From the NCBI GenBank assembly GCA_963762615.1, contig CAVXLG010000012.1:434001-498000 (forward strand): a stretch of DNA of 64,000 bases, given 5' to 3'. The DNA is from PALSA-505 sp963762615 (GTDB taxonomy: Bacteria; Actinomycetota; Actinomycetes; Streptosporangiales; Streptosporangiaceae). How positions within the stretch are numbered: position 1 is the first letter of the stretch; every line of letters begins with the position of its first letter. This document shows positions 1-8,156 of the stretch, piece by piece. Under the pieces are notes generated by a model. It made no database searches, was not told the origin of the DNA, and saw only the letters and a list, made by a program, of their open reading frames with translations. A program made the translations under genes and the position numbers.

Positions 1-504
1 CGACTCGGCCAGCCGTACCTCGGCGACCGACAGCTGAGCAGGCGGGAACTGGGCGCCGGTGACCAGGCGGGCGAGCACCCGGCGGACGTTGGTGTCGAGC
101 ACCGCGTGCCGCTGGCCGAACGCGAAGCTGGCCACCGCGGCCGCCGTGTAGCGGCCGATGCCCGGGAGGTCGAGCAGGTCCGCGTGCCGGGCCGGCACCT
201 CGCCGCCGTGCTGCCGGGCCAGGATGCGCGCGGTGGCGTGCAGCCGGAGCGCGCGCCGCGGGTAACCGAGCCGGCCCCACTGCCGGACCGCCTCGCCGGC
301 CGGGGCCTCGGCCAGCGCGGCGGGGGTCGGCCAGCGTTCCAGCCAGGCCCGGTAGGCAGGCAGCACCCGGGCCACCGGCGTCTGCTGGAGCATGACCTCG
401 CTGACCAGCACGGCCCACGGGGACGCGCCGGGCCGGCGCCACGGCAGGTCCCGGCGGTGCCCGGAATACCAGGACAGGACGGCCTGGTGGTGCTGATCCG
501 TCAT
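1..504 (-). CDS. mutY: A/G-specific adenine glycosylase MutY, 3' end beyond window
   Basis: Base-excision repair glycosylase that removes adenine mispaired with 8-oxoguanine. The frame is open from an ATG at 504 down to base 1, so only the first 168 residues are visible. The helix-hairpin-helix motif LPGIGRYTA (about 113-121) and LDTNV with the catalytic-type Asp (about 137) are present. The MutY-specific SEVMLQQT segment carries the Glu (about 36) used for glycosidic attack. The [4Fe-4S] cysteine loop and the C-terminal 8-oxoG recognition domain lie outside the window. Family assignment is secure from the N-terminal half; the EVMLQQT form favours MutY over endonuclease III. It diverges from the secreted-protein gene starting near 656-660. 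Confidence 0.93.
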   Translation of the reverse strand, partial: MTDQHHQAVLSWYSGHRRDLPWRRPGASPWAVLVSEVMLQQTPVARVLPAYRAWLERWPTPAALAEAPAGEAVRQWGRLGYPRRALRLHATARILARQHGGEVPARHADLLDLPGIGRYTAAAVASFAFGQRHAVLDTNVRRVLARLVTGAQFPPAQLSVAEVRLAES

Positions 505-659
505 GACAGGGCCGATCGTCGCATCTCTCGTGCACGGTATCTCCGCGACCGGTCCCGGCCGCCGGCGGGTCGCCGCGATTAACGGCTGCTGACGCTGCAT
601 ACTGCCACCATGGATCCGATTACTTCCGGTAACCGGAGCCGATCGGGTGATCCGGATGC

Positions 660-1373
660 CTGAGCCGGCCTGGTGATCCCGATGTCTACTGGCGCCGGAG
701 GTTTTTCGCCCTCGCGGCCGGCCTCGCCGTGCTCGGCCTGCTCGCGTGGGCGGTGACCGGCGCCTCATCGGCCCGTCCGGAGGCCGCGACCTCGCCGCTG
801 CACAGCCACTCCCCGCGGCCAGCCACCTCGTCCCCGGGCCTATCGCCGACCCCGTACGCCAGCAGCACCTCGCCCAGCCCGTCGGCTTCCAGCCCGTCGC
901 CGAGCCCGTCGCCGACCGGCACGCCGCGGCACCACGCGCATGGCAGGAAGCCGGCCAGTCACGCCGCCGCCAAGCACCGCGGCAGCGACTGCCCACCCGC
1001 CGACGTGGTGGTCAGCATGACCGCCAGCGGCAACAGCTTCGCCGGCACGGCGCGCCCGGAGTTCGTCGTCAGCGTGGTCTCCACGGACAGCCGGACGTGC
1101 ACGGTGAATACGGGCACCCGGCATCTGACCCTGCTGATCGAGTCGGGCGGCGTCAGAGTCTGGAACTCGGCTGACTGCGCCGGTAAGTCCAAGGCGTCGG
1201 TGGTCTCGAAGCTGCCGCGCGGCGTGCCCTTGCAGCACAACTTCTGGTGGAACCGGCGGCTCTCGGCTCCCGGCTGCCAGGCGCCGGGCAGTGAGGCCAG
1301 GCCGGGAACCTACACGGCGACCGCATCCGACGGGCGGCTGCACAGCCACACCCTGGTCTTCGTGCTCCGCTGA
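660..1373 (+). CDS. Membrane-anchored secreted protein with Cys-containing C-terminal domain, unknown function
   Basis: I do not recognise a named family. The frame opens after a stop at 648 and reads SRPGDPDVYWRRRFFALAAG, a common actinobacterial layout of short basic head then a single membrane segment (about residues 14-31). A Pro/Ser-rich linker follows (about 45-95). The C-terminal domain of about 130 residues has four Cys (CPP, RTC, ADC, PGC) that could form two disulfides outside the cell. No ATG, GTG or TTG precedes the membrane segment in frame. CTG at 660 is the only candidate unless one C in the ATGCC at 656-660 is an extra base, which would give an ATG start at 656. GTG at 729 would cut away most of the membrane segment. 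It converges on radA. Confidence 0.7.
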   Translation: MSRPGDPDVYWRRRFFALAAGLAVLGLLAWAVTGASSARPEAATSPLHSHSPRPATSSPGLSPTPYASSTSPSPSASSPSPSPSPTGTPRHHAHGRKPASHAAAKHRGSDCPPADVVVSMTASGNSFAGTARPEFVVSVVSTDSRTCTVNTGTRHLTLLIESGGVRVWNSADCAGKSKASVVSKLPRGVPLQHNFWWNRRLSAPGCQAPGSEARPGTYTATASDGRLHSHTLVFVLR

Positions 1374-1423
1374 TCCGGTGATCGGGTGATCCGGTAAGGC
1401 GCTGAGAAGGTGAGCCGCCGGCC

Positions 1424-2857
1424 TCAGCCGATCCGCGCACCGCATTCGCCGAGGGCCACGGCGATCGCCGCCGAGACGTCGGCGACCTCCCGGATCTCCA
1501 TCGGCTCGCCCGGCGGGCCCTGGTCCGGGGCGTCCTGGGCAGGCGGCAGGGCGCCCGAGGCGGTCGGCACGATGGCGCGCCGGAAGCCGAGCCGCTGCGC
1601 CTCGGCTACCCGCCGGGCCAGGCCGGGTACCCGGCGTATCTCGCCGGCCAGCCCCACTTCGCCGATGGCCACCACATCGCCCGGGACGCTCAGGCTGACG
1701 GTGCTGCTCGCGATGGCCAGCGCGACCGACAGATCCACGGCGGGCTCGCTGAGCCTGACCCCGCCCACCGTGGCCGCGTAGACCTCCTGCCCGCTCAGCT
1801 TCAGTCCGGTCCTGCGCTTCAGCACGGCGACCAGCATCCCCAGCCGGGCCGCGTCAAGGCCGGAGGTCACCCGGCGCGGGATCTCGGCCTGGGTGTACCC
1901 GACGAGCGCCTGAACCTCGGCCAGCAGGGCACGTCGGCCCTCCAGCGCAACTGTCACGCAGGTGCCGGGCACCGGCTCGGTACGCTGCGACAGGAACAGG
2001 CAGCTGGGGTCCGGCAACCCGATCAGGCCGTACTCGCCGAGGTCGAAGCAGCCGATCTCGTCGGTGGGCCCGTACCGGTTCTTGACCGCCCGCACCATCC
2101 GCAGCTGCGAATGCCTGTCCCCCTCGAAGTGCAGCACCACATCCACCAGGTGCTCGAGGGTCCGCGGTCCCGCTATCGCGCCGTCCTTGGTCACGTGCCC
2201 GACGAGCACCGTGGTCATCATGCGCTCCCTGGCCACCGCGGCCAGCGCGGACGCGACCGCCCGCACCTGCGTCACCCCGCCGGGCATGCCCTCGACATCC
2301 GGGGCGGCGATGGTCTGCACCGAATCCACGATCAAGAGCCTGGGCTCGACCGCCTCGACGTGCCCGAGCAGTGCGGGCAGCCCCGACTCGGCGGCCAGGA
2401 AGAGCCCGGGGTGCACGGCGCCTATCCGGTCGGCCCGCAGCCGGACCTGGCCGGCCGACTCCTCGCCAGTCACGTACAGCACCAGGCCTGACTGCGCGGC
2501 CTGCGCGCCGGCCTCCAGGAGCAGGGTGGACTTGCCCACGCCGGGCTCGCCGGCCAGCAGCAGGACCGCCCCCGGCACCAGGCCGCCGCCGAGCACCCGG
2601 TCCAGTTCGCCCAGGCCGGTCGGGCGCGTCATGGCCGCGGTCGCGTCCACCTGGCCGATCGGAACGGCGGGCTTGCTGACCGGCCCGGCACCGATGCCCC
2701 GGAGCCCGCCATGCGCCGGTGCCGCCGCCGCGGCCTCCTCGACCGTCCCCCACGCCTGGCACTCCCCGCACCGTCCGGCCCACTTCGTCGTCCGCCAGCC
2801 GCATTCGGCGCACCGGAAGGCCGCGGCCGCCGGCGAGCCGGCCGATGACTTCGCCAT
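1424..2857 (-). CDS. radA: DNA repair protein RadA
   Basis: RecA-like ATPase that promotes branch migration during homologous recombination, built as zinc finger, ATPase core and Lon-protease-like C-terminal domain. A C4 zinc finger is visible (Cys about 16, 19, 30, 33), then Walker A GEPGVGKST (about 103-111) and the RadA-specific motif as KNRYG (KNRFG in most relatives). Length, about 477 residues, is normal. I start at ATG 2857 because it opens directly with the zinc-finger head; an in-frame start at 2887 would add ten residues. It converges on the secreted-protein gene and diverges from the isomerase gene at 2968. Confidence 0.95.
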   Translation of the reverse strand: MAKSSAGSPAAAAFRCAECGWRTTKWAGRCGECQAWGTVEEAAAAAPAHGGLRGIGAGPVSKPAVPIGQVDATAAMTRPTGLGELDRVLGGGLVPGAVLLLAGEPGVGKSTLLLEAGAQAAQSGLVLYVTGEESAGQVRLRADRIGAVHPGLFLAAESGLPALLGHVEAVEPRLLIVDSVQTIAAPDVEGMPGGVTQVRAVASALAAVARERMMTTVLVGHVTKDGAIAGPRTLEHLVDVVLHFEGDRHSQLRMVRAVKNRYGPTDEIGCFDLGEYGLIGLPDPSCLFLSQRTEPVPGTCVTVALEGRRALLAEVQALVGYTQAEIPRRVTSGLDAARLGMLVAVLKRRTGLKLSGQEVYAATVGGVRLSEPAVDLSVALAIASSTVSLSVPGDVVAIGEVGLAGEIRRVPGLARRVAEAQRLGFRRAIVPTASGALPPAQDAPDQGPPGEPMEIREVADVSAAIAVALGECGARIG

Positions 2858-2967
2858 GAGCCGAACGCTAGCGGGCAGGTCGGACATTCAGCGCTGGCCG
2901 GGGACGGCCCTGGTTCGGCATAAGCTAGCCGGGGTAGGCCAACCAGCCGCCACGACAGGGAGATGCG

Positions 2968-3885
2968 TTGAGCGAGACTGTCCGGGCGCCGCGCACCCGC
3001 GTGGCGCTGTCCACCGGATCGGTCTACCCGGACAGCACGCCGGACGCATTCGAGATCGCGGCCCGGCTGGGCTATGACGGCGTCGAGGTCATGGTCTACG
3101 CCGACCCGGTCAGCCAGAACGTGGACGTCCTGCGCAGGCTGTCGGACTATCACCAGATCCCCGTGCTCGCCGTGCACGCGCCGTCCCTGCTGGTCACCCA
3201 GCGGGTCTGGGGGCGCGATCCGTGGGAGAAGCTCATCCGGTCCAAGGACGTGGCAGAGCGGCTCGGCGCCCGGGTGGTGGTCCTGCACCCGCCGTTCCGC
3301 TGGCAGCGGGAGTACGCCCGCGACTTCGAGGCCGGCCTGGCCAGGATGAGCGAGGAAACCGACGTGGTCTTCGCCGTCGAGAACATGTACCCGCTGCGGG
3401 CCCGGACGACCGAGGTGGTGCCGTATGCGCGGCACTGGGACCCGGTCGGGCAGGACTACCCGAACGTCACCCTCGACCTGTCGCACACGGCGGCCTCCGG
3501 CTCGGATGCGCTCGCCATGGCCGCCGACCTCGGGGACCGGCTGGCGCACGTGCACCTGGCCGACGGGACGGGCACGGCGATCCCCCCCGACGAGCATCTC
3601 GTTCCCGGCCGGGGCGGCCAGCCCTGTGCCGAACTGGTTGAGTCGCTGGTCGCCAGCGGCTACCCCGGCATGGTCGTGCTCGAGGTGAACACCCGGCGCG
3701 CCCTGTCGAAGGAGGAACGGCTTGCTGACCTGGCCGAGTCTCTCGCGTTCGCCCGGCGTCACCTCGGCCAGCCCGCCGGGGACGCCGCTGACGATCCAGT
3801 CGCTGGCGATGCAGCCGCCGGGCGGGCCGCCGCGGGCCCGGATGCGGCGCGTTCGGGGGCCGCGGGGCCGGGCACCGGCCGATGA
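2968..3885 (+). CDS. Sugar phosphate isomerase/epimerase-like TIM-barrel protein
   Basis: Member of the AP-endonuclease-2/xylose-isomerase-like TIM-barrel family. The metal-ligand pattern is visible in order: VLHPP (about 109), the Glu of VENMYP (about 136), LDLSHT (about 170), HVHLAD (about 194) and LEVN (about 232). The substrate cannot be told from sequence; homologues act on sugars, inosose or nucleic-acid abasic sites. The TTG start at 2968 is backed by AGGGAG about 7 bases upstream. The last 40 residues are Ala/Gly/Pro-rich and probably disordered. It ends 8 bases before the convergent dtd stop. Confidence 0.8.
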   Translation: MSETVRAPRTRVALSTGSVYPDSTPDAFEIAARLGYDGVEVMVYADPVSQNVDVLRRLSDYHQIPVLAVHAPSLLVTQRVWGRDPWEKLIRSKDVAERLGARVVVLHPPFRWQREYARDFEAGLARMSEETDVVFAVENMYPLRARTTEVVPYARHWDPVGQDYPNVTLDLSHTAASGSDALAMAADLGDRLAHVHLADGTGTAIPPDEHLVPGRGGQPCAELVESLVASGYPGMVVLEVNTRRALSKEERLADLAESLAFARRHLGQPAGDAADDPVAGDAAAGRAAAGPDAARSGAAGPGTGR

Positions 3886-3893
3886 CGCCGGCC

Positions 3894-4319
3894 TCACGCC
3901 TCCAGCAGCAGCGTCACCGGACCGTCGTTGACCAGGGATACCTTCATGTCCGCGCCGAAGATCCCCGTTTCCACCCGGGCGCCCAGCTCGCGCAGCGCAG
4001 CGACGAACTCCTCGACCAGCGGCTGGGCTACCGGGCCTGGCGCGGCCGCCAGCCAGGATGGACGGCGTCCCTTGCTGGTGTCCGCGTACAGCGTAAACTG
4101 GCTGATCACGAGCAGCGGAGCGGCCAGGTCCGCGGCCGACCGCTCGCCGGCCATGATTCGAAGATGGTAGATCTTGCGCGCCAGGACGGCCGCCGTCTGC
4201 CGGGTGTCGGAGTGGGTCACGCCCACCAGCACCATCAGGCCGGGCTCGCGCAGCGCCCCGGCGGTAACGCCGTCAACGGTGACGCTGGCCTGACTGACGC
4301 GCTGGACTACGGCTCGCAC
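3894..4319 (-). CDS. dtd: D-aminoacyl-tRNA deacylase Dtd
   Basis: Hydrolyses D-amino acids wrongly attached to tRNA, acting as a homodimer. The family signature VISQFTLYADTSKGRRPS is at about 76-93 and the C-terminal cis-proline motif NDGPVTLLLE at about 130, both needed for the chiral pocket. The GTG at 4319 gives the canonical opening MRAVVQRVSQASV; an upstream GTG at 4346 would add nine unrelated residues and overlap the divergent BKACE gene. At 141 residues the length is normal for the family. Confidence 0.95.
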   Translation of the reverse strand: MRAVVQRVSQASVTVDGVTAGALREPGLMVLVGVTHSDTRQTAAVLARKIYHLRIMAGERSAADLAAPLLVISQFTLYADTSKGRRPSWLAAAPGPVAQPLVEEFVAALRELGARVETGIFGADMKVSLVNDGPVTLLLEA

Positions 4320-4339
4320 GAGGATGCATTCTGCCGCTA

Positions 4340-5191
4340 ATGACACCCAACACGCCTGCCGGATCCGGCACCACGCTCATCACCGTCGCGCCCACCGGCG
4401 CCGAGGCCAGCAAGGAACGGCACCCTGCCCTGCCGGTGACGCTGGACGAGCTGGTGACCGCCGCCCGGGACTGCGAGGCGGCCGGAGCCGCCGTCGTCCA
4501 CGTGCACATCCGGGACGACCAGGCCCGCCCCACCCTGGACCTGGCCCGGCTCAAGGACACCGTCCAGGCGCTGCGGGAGAGCACCACCCTCATCGTGCAG
4601 CTGTCCACCGGCGGAGCGGTCACCGACGCCTATGCCGACCGGCTGGCGGTGCTCGACGCGGCGCCCGATGGCTGCTCGCTCACGTGCGGCACGGTGAACT
4701 TCGGCGACGAGGTCTTCATGAATCCCTGGCCGTTCATCCGCGAGCTCTACGCGCGCACCCAGGAGCTGCAAGTGGTACCCGAGTTCGAGCTGTTCGACCT
4801 CGGGCACGTGGCCACGCTGCACCGGCTGCTCGATGATCTCGGCGAACCGCACGGCGGGCACGTGCACTGCGATCTGGTGATGGGGGTCCCGGGTGGCATG
4901 CGCGGGGACACGGCCACCCTGGCCAGCGCGGTCGAGGCGCTGCCTGCCGGATCCTCCTGGGCGGCCACCGGCATCGGCCGCACCGCGCTGCCGGTGATGT
5001 TCGCCGCCCTGTCGGGCGGCGGCCACCTGCGGGTGGGCATGGAGGACACGACCAGCTACGCGAGGGGCCGGCCGGTCGCGAGCAACGCCGAGCTGGTCGA
5101 GCGCGCGGCCGCGCTCGCCGAGCTGGCCCAGCGCCCGCCGATGCGTCCCTACCAGGCGCGCGCCTTCCTGGGAGTCGGCGATCAGCGCTGA
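4340..5191 (+). CDS. BKACE-family 3-keto-5-aminohexanoate cleavage enzyme
   Basis: Beta-keto acid cleavage enzyme of the DUF849/BKACE family, a Zn-dependent TIM barrel that condenses a beta-keto acid with acetyl-CoA. The first Zn-binding pair HVH is at about residues 54-56. The GTVNFGDE and MGVPGGMRGD segments are characteristic. At 283 residues it is full length. The exact substrate (3-keto-5-aminohexanoate, beta-ketoadipate, dehydrocarnitine and others) is not determined by what I can see. The start is 20 bases from the divergent dtd start. The asparaginase-like gene follows at once. Confidence 0.85.
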   Translation: MTPNTPAGSGTTLITVAPTGAEASKERHPALPVTLDELVTAARDCEAAGAAVVHVHIRDDQARPTLDLARLKDTVQALRESTTLIVQLSTGGAVTDAYADRLAVLDAAPDGCSLTCGTVNFGDEVFMNPWPFIRELYARTQELQVVPEFELFDLGHVATLHRLLDDLGEPHGGHVHCDLVMGVPGGMRGDTATLASAVEALPAGSSWAATGIGRTALPVMFAALSGGGHLRVGMEDTTSYARGRPVASNAELVERAAALAELAQRPPMRPYQARAFLGVGDQR

Positions 5192-5201
5192 CAGCCCGGT
5201 C

Positions 5202-6165
5202 CTGGCCGAGGTCATCCGGTCAGGGTTCGCCGAGTCAGTTCACCGCGGCCCGGTCATCGGCCTCGGCGCCGACGGCCGCGCGGTGCTGCAGGCCGGCGCC
5301 GTGCACGAGCCGATCTTCCCCCGGTCGTCCAACAAGCCGCTGCAAGCCGCTGCGATGGTGCGCTGCGGCCTCGACCTGGACGGCAAGCTGCTGGCCCTGG
5401 CCGCGGCCAGCCATTCCGGCGAGGACTTCCACGTCGCCGGGGTGCGGGAAATCCTCGCCGGGGCCGGGCTCACCGTCGGCGCACTGCAGTGCCCGCCCGG
5501 CCTGCCGATGGACGAGCCGAGCCTGCATGCGATGATCCGCCGCGGCGGCCAGCCCGACCCGGTGCACATGAACTGCTCGGGCAAGCACGCCGCGATGCTC
5601 GCGACCTGCGTGGCAGCCGGCTGGCCGACCGCCACCTACCGGGACCCGGCGCACCCGCTGCAGGCCGAGATCCGCCGCACCGTCGAGCGGCTGTCCGGCG
5701 AGCCGGTGACGGCGGTCGGGATAGACGGTTGCGGCGCGCCGATCTTCGCCCTCTCCGTCTGCGGGCTGGCCCGCGCGTTCCGGTCGATGGTCCGGTCAGA
5801 TCACGGATCTCCCGAACGGAGCGGTAGCCGACGCCATGCGGGCATACCCCGAGTGGACATCGGGGAGCACGCGGCCGGAACGAGCGCTGATGGAGGCCGT
5901 ACCCGGGCTGCTGCTGAAATCCGGCGCGGAGGGGGTCGAGGGGTTCGCGCTGGCCGACGGCCGCGCCGGAGCGTTCAAGATCGAAGATGGCGCCGCCCGG
6001 GCCAGGCCGCCGGTGACCGTGGCCCTGCTGCGGGCGCTCGGCGCGGCCGACGGCCCCGGCGTGGACGCCAGCGCCCTGGAGCGGGTCGCGCTGGCCGAGG
6101 TCAGGGGCGGCAGCCAGCGGGTCGGCGAGATCCGCGTGGTGCTCGGCGGGGGCCGGGGGACCTAA
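5202..6165 (+). pseudogene. L-asparaginase II family gene with one-base frameshift near 5820
   Basis: Homologous to the L-asparaginase II (PF06089) family of actinobacteria and rhizobia. The first part reads cleanly through SSNKPLQAAAMVRCG, the MNCSGKHAAML segment and GIDGCGAPIFALS to GLARAFRSMV in one frame. At about 5820 one extra base is needed to continue into VADAMRAYPEWTSGSTRPER, which then runs to the TAA at 6163-6165. No ATG, GTG or TTG lies in frame before the conserved LAEVIRSGF segment, so CTG 5202 is a nominal start. The next real start, GTG 5283, would remove conserved residues. The gene is either broken or affected by a sequencing error; other one-base indels in this window favour error. 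Confidence 0.75.
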
Positions 6166-6200
6166 GCCGAGGGACCTAACCTGAGGTGCTTGCTCCGGAT

Positions 6201-6236
6201 TTGCAGCTGCAAGCACTCGGATGGGATAATGGAGGC
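6201..6236 (+). promoter_or_regulatory. Promoter of the HTH regulator, probably leaderless
   Basis: TTGCAG at 6201-6206 and GATAAT at 6225-6230 are separated by 18 bases, a good sigma-70/HrdB-type pair. The ATG at 6237 begins seven bases after the -10 element, where transcription would be expected to start. The message is therefore probably leaderless or nearly so, and the GGAGG at 6231-6235 would not be transcribed. Confidence 0.6.
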
Positions 6237-6788
6237 ATGCGTACCGTGAACGTGGACTCGATCGGCGAGTACATCAGGCAGCAGCGCGAGCAGGCCAAGA
6301 TCTCCCTGCGCCAGCTCGCCCAGGCCGCTGGCGTCTCGAACCCCTACCTGAGCCAGATCGAGCGGGGCCTGCGCAGGCCGAGCGCCGAGATCCTGCAGCA
6401 GATCGCCAAGGGGCTGCGGATTTCCGCGGAGGCGCTCTACGTGCAGGCCGGCATCCTGGAGGACCGTCCCTCAGATAGCGGCGTGCGCTCTGCCGTGCTC
6501 ACCGACCCGGGCCTGTCCGAGCGGCAGAAGCAGATCCTGCTGGAGATCTACGAGTCCTTCCGGACCGAGTTCGCCGGCCTGCGGGACCAGCTGAACGGCG
6601 CGCCGGTCCTGGGCGAGGCGGCCGAGGCTGCCGCGGGTTCGGCAGGGTCTCCGGCCGGGGCGGCCCCCCGGGCCGCCGCGGGCTCGGCCGGATCTCCTGC
6701 CGGCGCGGCCGCCGGGGACGGTCCGGGTTCGGCGGAACCGGCCGCTGACGCGGCCCCCGGTGAAGCAGTTCCCAACGTCTCCGGGTAG
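6237..6788 (+). CDS. XRE-family helix-turn-helix regulator with Ala/Gly-rich tail
   Basis: Predicted DNA-binding regulator. An XRE helix-turn-helix covers about residues 7-62 (GEYIRQQREQAKISLRQLAQ, then the recognition part SNPYLSQIERGLRRPSAE). A short helical segment containing RQKQILLEIYESFRTEF follows, and the last 60 residues are Ala/Gly/Ser/Pro repeats that are probably disordered. I start at ATG 6237 because it gives the conserved head. DUF2516 follows 16 bases later, an arrangement common in actinobacteria and probably co-transcribed. Target genes are unknown. Confidence 0.85.
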   Translation: MRTVNVDSIGEYIRQQREQAKISLRQLAQAAGVSNPYLSQIERGLRRPSAEILQQIAKGLRISAEALYVQAGILEDRPSDSGVRSAVLTDPGLSERQKQILLEIYESFRTEFAGLRDQLNGAPVLGEAAEAAAGSAGSPAGAAPRAAAGSAGSPAGAAAGDGPGSAEPAADAAPGEAVPNVSG

Positions 6789-6804
6789 CGGATAGCCTGG
6801 GACC

Positions 6805-7152
6805 GTGTTTAGCAACTGGAGTGCGTTCACTCCGCTGAATTACTTCTTCGAGGCGCTCGCTCTCGCGGCCTTCGTGGTCGAGGTCTGGGCGTTCATCGAC
6901 GCGATGATCCGCCCGGCCTCGTCGTACATCGCGGCGGGCAAGCAGACCAAGCCGCTGTGGCTCGTCATCACCGGCGTGGCCGCGGTGATCGGCCTGGGCT
7001 ATGCCGCCTATGTGCGCAGCCTGTCGGTGATCCAGATCCTGCCCGTCGCCGCGTTCGTCGCCGCGGCGATCTACCTGACCGACGTCCGGCCCAAGATTAA
7101 GCAGATGGGCAGCGGCGGCAGCTCGCGCATGGGCCCCTACGGCCCGTGGTAG
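6805..7152 (+). CDS. DUF2516 membrane protein
   Basis: Small actinobacterial membrane protein of unknown function. Three hydrophobic segments are visible (about residues 11-30, 48-66 and 72-90), followed by a short basic, Gly/Ser-rich tail. A GTG start at 6805 gives 115 residues, the usual size for DUF2516. It sits just downstream of the XRE regulator, whose mRNA probably carries it. Confidence 0.85.
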   Translation: MFSNWSAFTPLNYFFEALALAAFVVEVWAFIDAMIRPASSYIAAGKQTKPLWLVITGVAAVIGLGYAAYVRSLSVIQILPVAAFVAAAIYLTDVRPKIKQMGSGGSSRMGPYGPW

Positions 7153-7192
7153 AGGTTCGGACGGCGCCCCCGCCCCCCTGGGTCGCCCACCT

Positions 7193-7290
7193 GCGGTAGC
7201 TAGTCCGCGGTAGCTAGTCCGCGGTAGCTAGTCCGCGGTAGCTAGTCCGCGGTAGCTAGTCCGCGGTAGCTAGTCCGCGGTAGCTAGTCC
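7193..7290. repeat. Seven perfect copies of a 14-bp tandem repeat
   Basis: The unit GCGGTAGCTAGTCC repeats without change at 7193, 7207, 7221, 7235, 7249, 7263 and 7277. Each unit contains the palindrome TAGCTA, and each junction makes CCGCGG. The last copy contains the TAG stop of alaX (7284-7286 on the minus strand), so the array looks grown from the 3' end of that gene. It sits between the convergent DUF2516 and alaX genes and behaves like a VNTR locus. No coding function is apparent. Confidence 0.97.
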
Positions 7291-8015
7291 GCGATGCGGA
7301 TCCGCAGCCTGCGGAATCCCTTGCCCTTGTTCTCGATCTTCACGACCTCGATCCGGCCGACCTGGCTGGTGGCGGCCACGTGAGTGCCGCCGTCCGCCTG
7401 CTGGTCCAGCCCGACGATGTCGATGATGCGCACCTCCTTGACCTCGGCTGGGACCAGGTTCGTCGCGGTGCGGATGATGTCAGGAATCCCGAACGCCTCT
7501 TCCCGCGGCAGCACCCGCACGTCGATCTGCCGGTTGGCCGTCACCTCGGCATTGCAGGCCGCCTCGACCGTATCCCGGAAGCCGTCGGGCACCTGCGGCA
7601 GGTTGAAGTCCATCCGCGCGGTCAGCGGCTCCATGTTCCCGCCGGTGACCAGCGCGCCGAAGTCCCGGAACACCACCCCGCAGAGCACGTGCAGCCCGGA
7701 GTGCGTGCGCATCAGCGCGGTCCGGCGCTGGTCCTCGACCGCGCCGCGCACGGCCGTGCCGGGCGGTGGCAGCGGATCGCCCTCGGCGGGGATCAGGTAA
7801 AGGTCGTCGCCCTTGCGGGCGCCGACGATACGGGTCTGCACTCCGCCCCACAGCAGGACGCCGTGGTCGGGCGGCTGACCCCCGCCGCCGGGATAGAAGG
7901 CCGAGGTATCCAGCACGATCCCGTCGGGATCGGCGGCCAGGACCACCGCGTCCCATTCGCGCAGGGTCTGATCGTCAAGTTCGAGCCGGTGCGTTCGCCA
8001 CTGAGTCTCGCTCAC
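7284..8015 (-). CDS. Alanyl-tRNA editing protein, AlaX-like
   Basis: Free-standing editing domain that deacylates mischarged Ser- or Gly-tRNA(Ala). The Zn-binding motifs of the AlaRS editing fold are present: THSGLH (HxxxH) at about residue 104 and DGGTHVAAT at about 208. The second motif lacks the Cys found in CGGTHV versions. The Gly-rich FYPGGGGQPPD loop at about 41 and the basic C-terminus ENKGKGFRRLRIRI are typical. At 243 residues it matches stand-alone AlaX-II proteins rather than full AlaRS. The stop codon lies in the 14-bp tandem repeat, so array changes could alter the C-terminus. Confidence 0.87.
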   Translation of the reverse strand: MSETQWRTHRLELDDQTLREWDAVVLAADPDGIVLDTSAFYPGGGGQPPDHGVLLWGGVQTRIVGARKGDDLYLIPAEGDPLPPPGTAVRGAVEDQRRTALMRTHSGLHVLCGVVFRDFGALVTGGNMEPLTARMDFNLPQVPDGFRDTVEAACNAEVTANRQIDVRVLPREEAFGIPDIIRTATNLVPAEVKEVRIIDIVGLDQQADGGTHVAATSQVGRIEVVKIENKGKGFRRLRIRIAD

Positions 8016-8156
8016 CGACGCAGCCTACTGCGAGCGCCAGGAACCGGCAGCGCCGCTGCGACCGGAGCATGAACCGCGCGGCGAGCGGCCCGGGCCGACC
8101 GCTTCGTCCGGGCGTGATCTCGGACATCAGGCCAGGCTGCCGGGCGGCGGTGCCGC

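Noticed and set aside
5750..5830. Programmed frameshift in the asparaginase gene
   Set aside because: No slippery sequence or following structure is evident, and similar one-base indels hit unrelated genes in the window.
7193..7290. CRISPR array
   Set aside because: Units are directly adjacent, with no spacers and a 14-base period; a simple tandem repeat.
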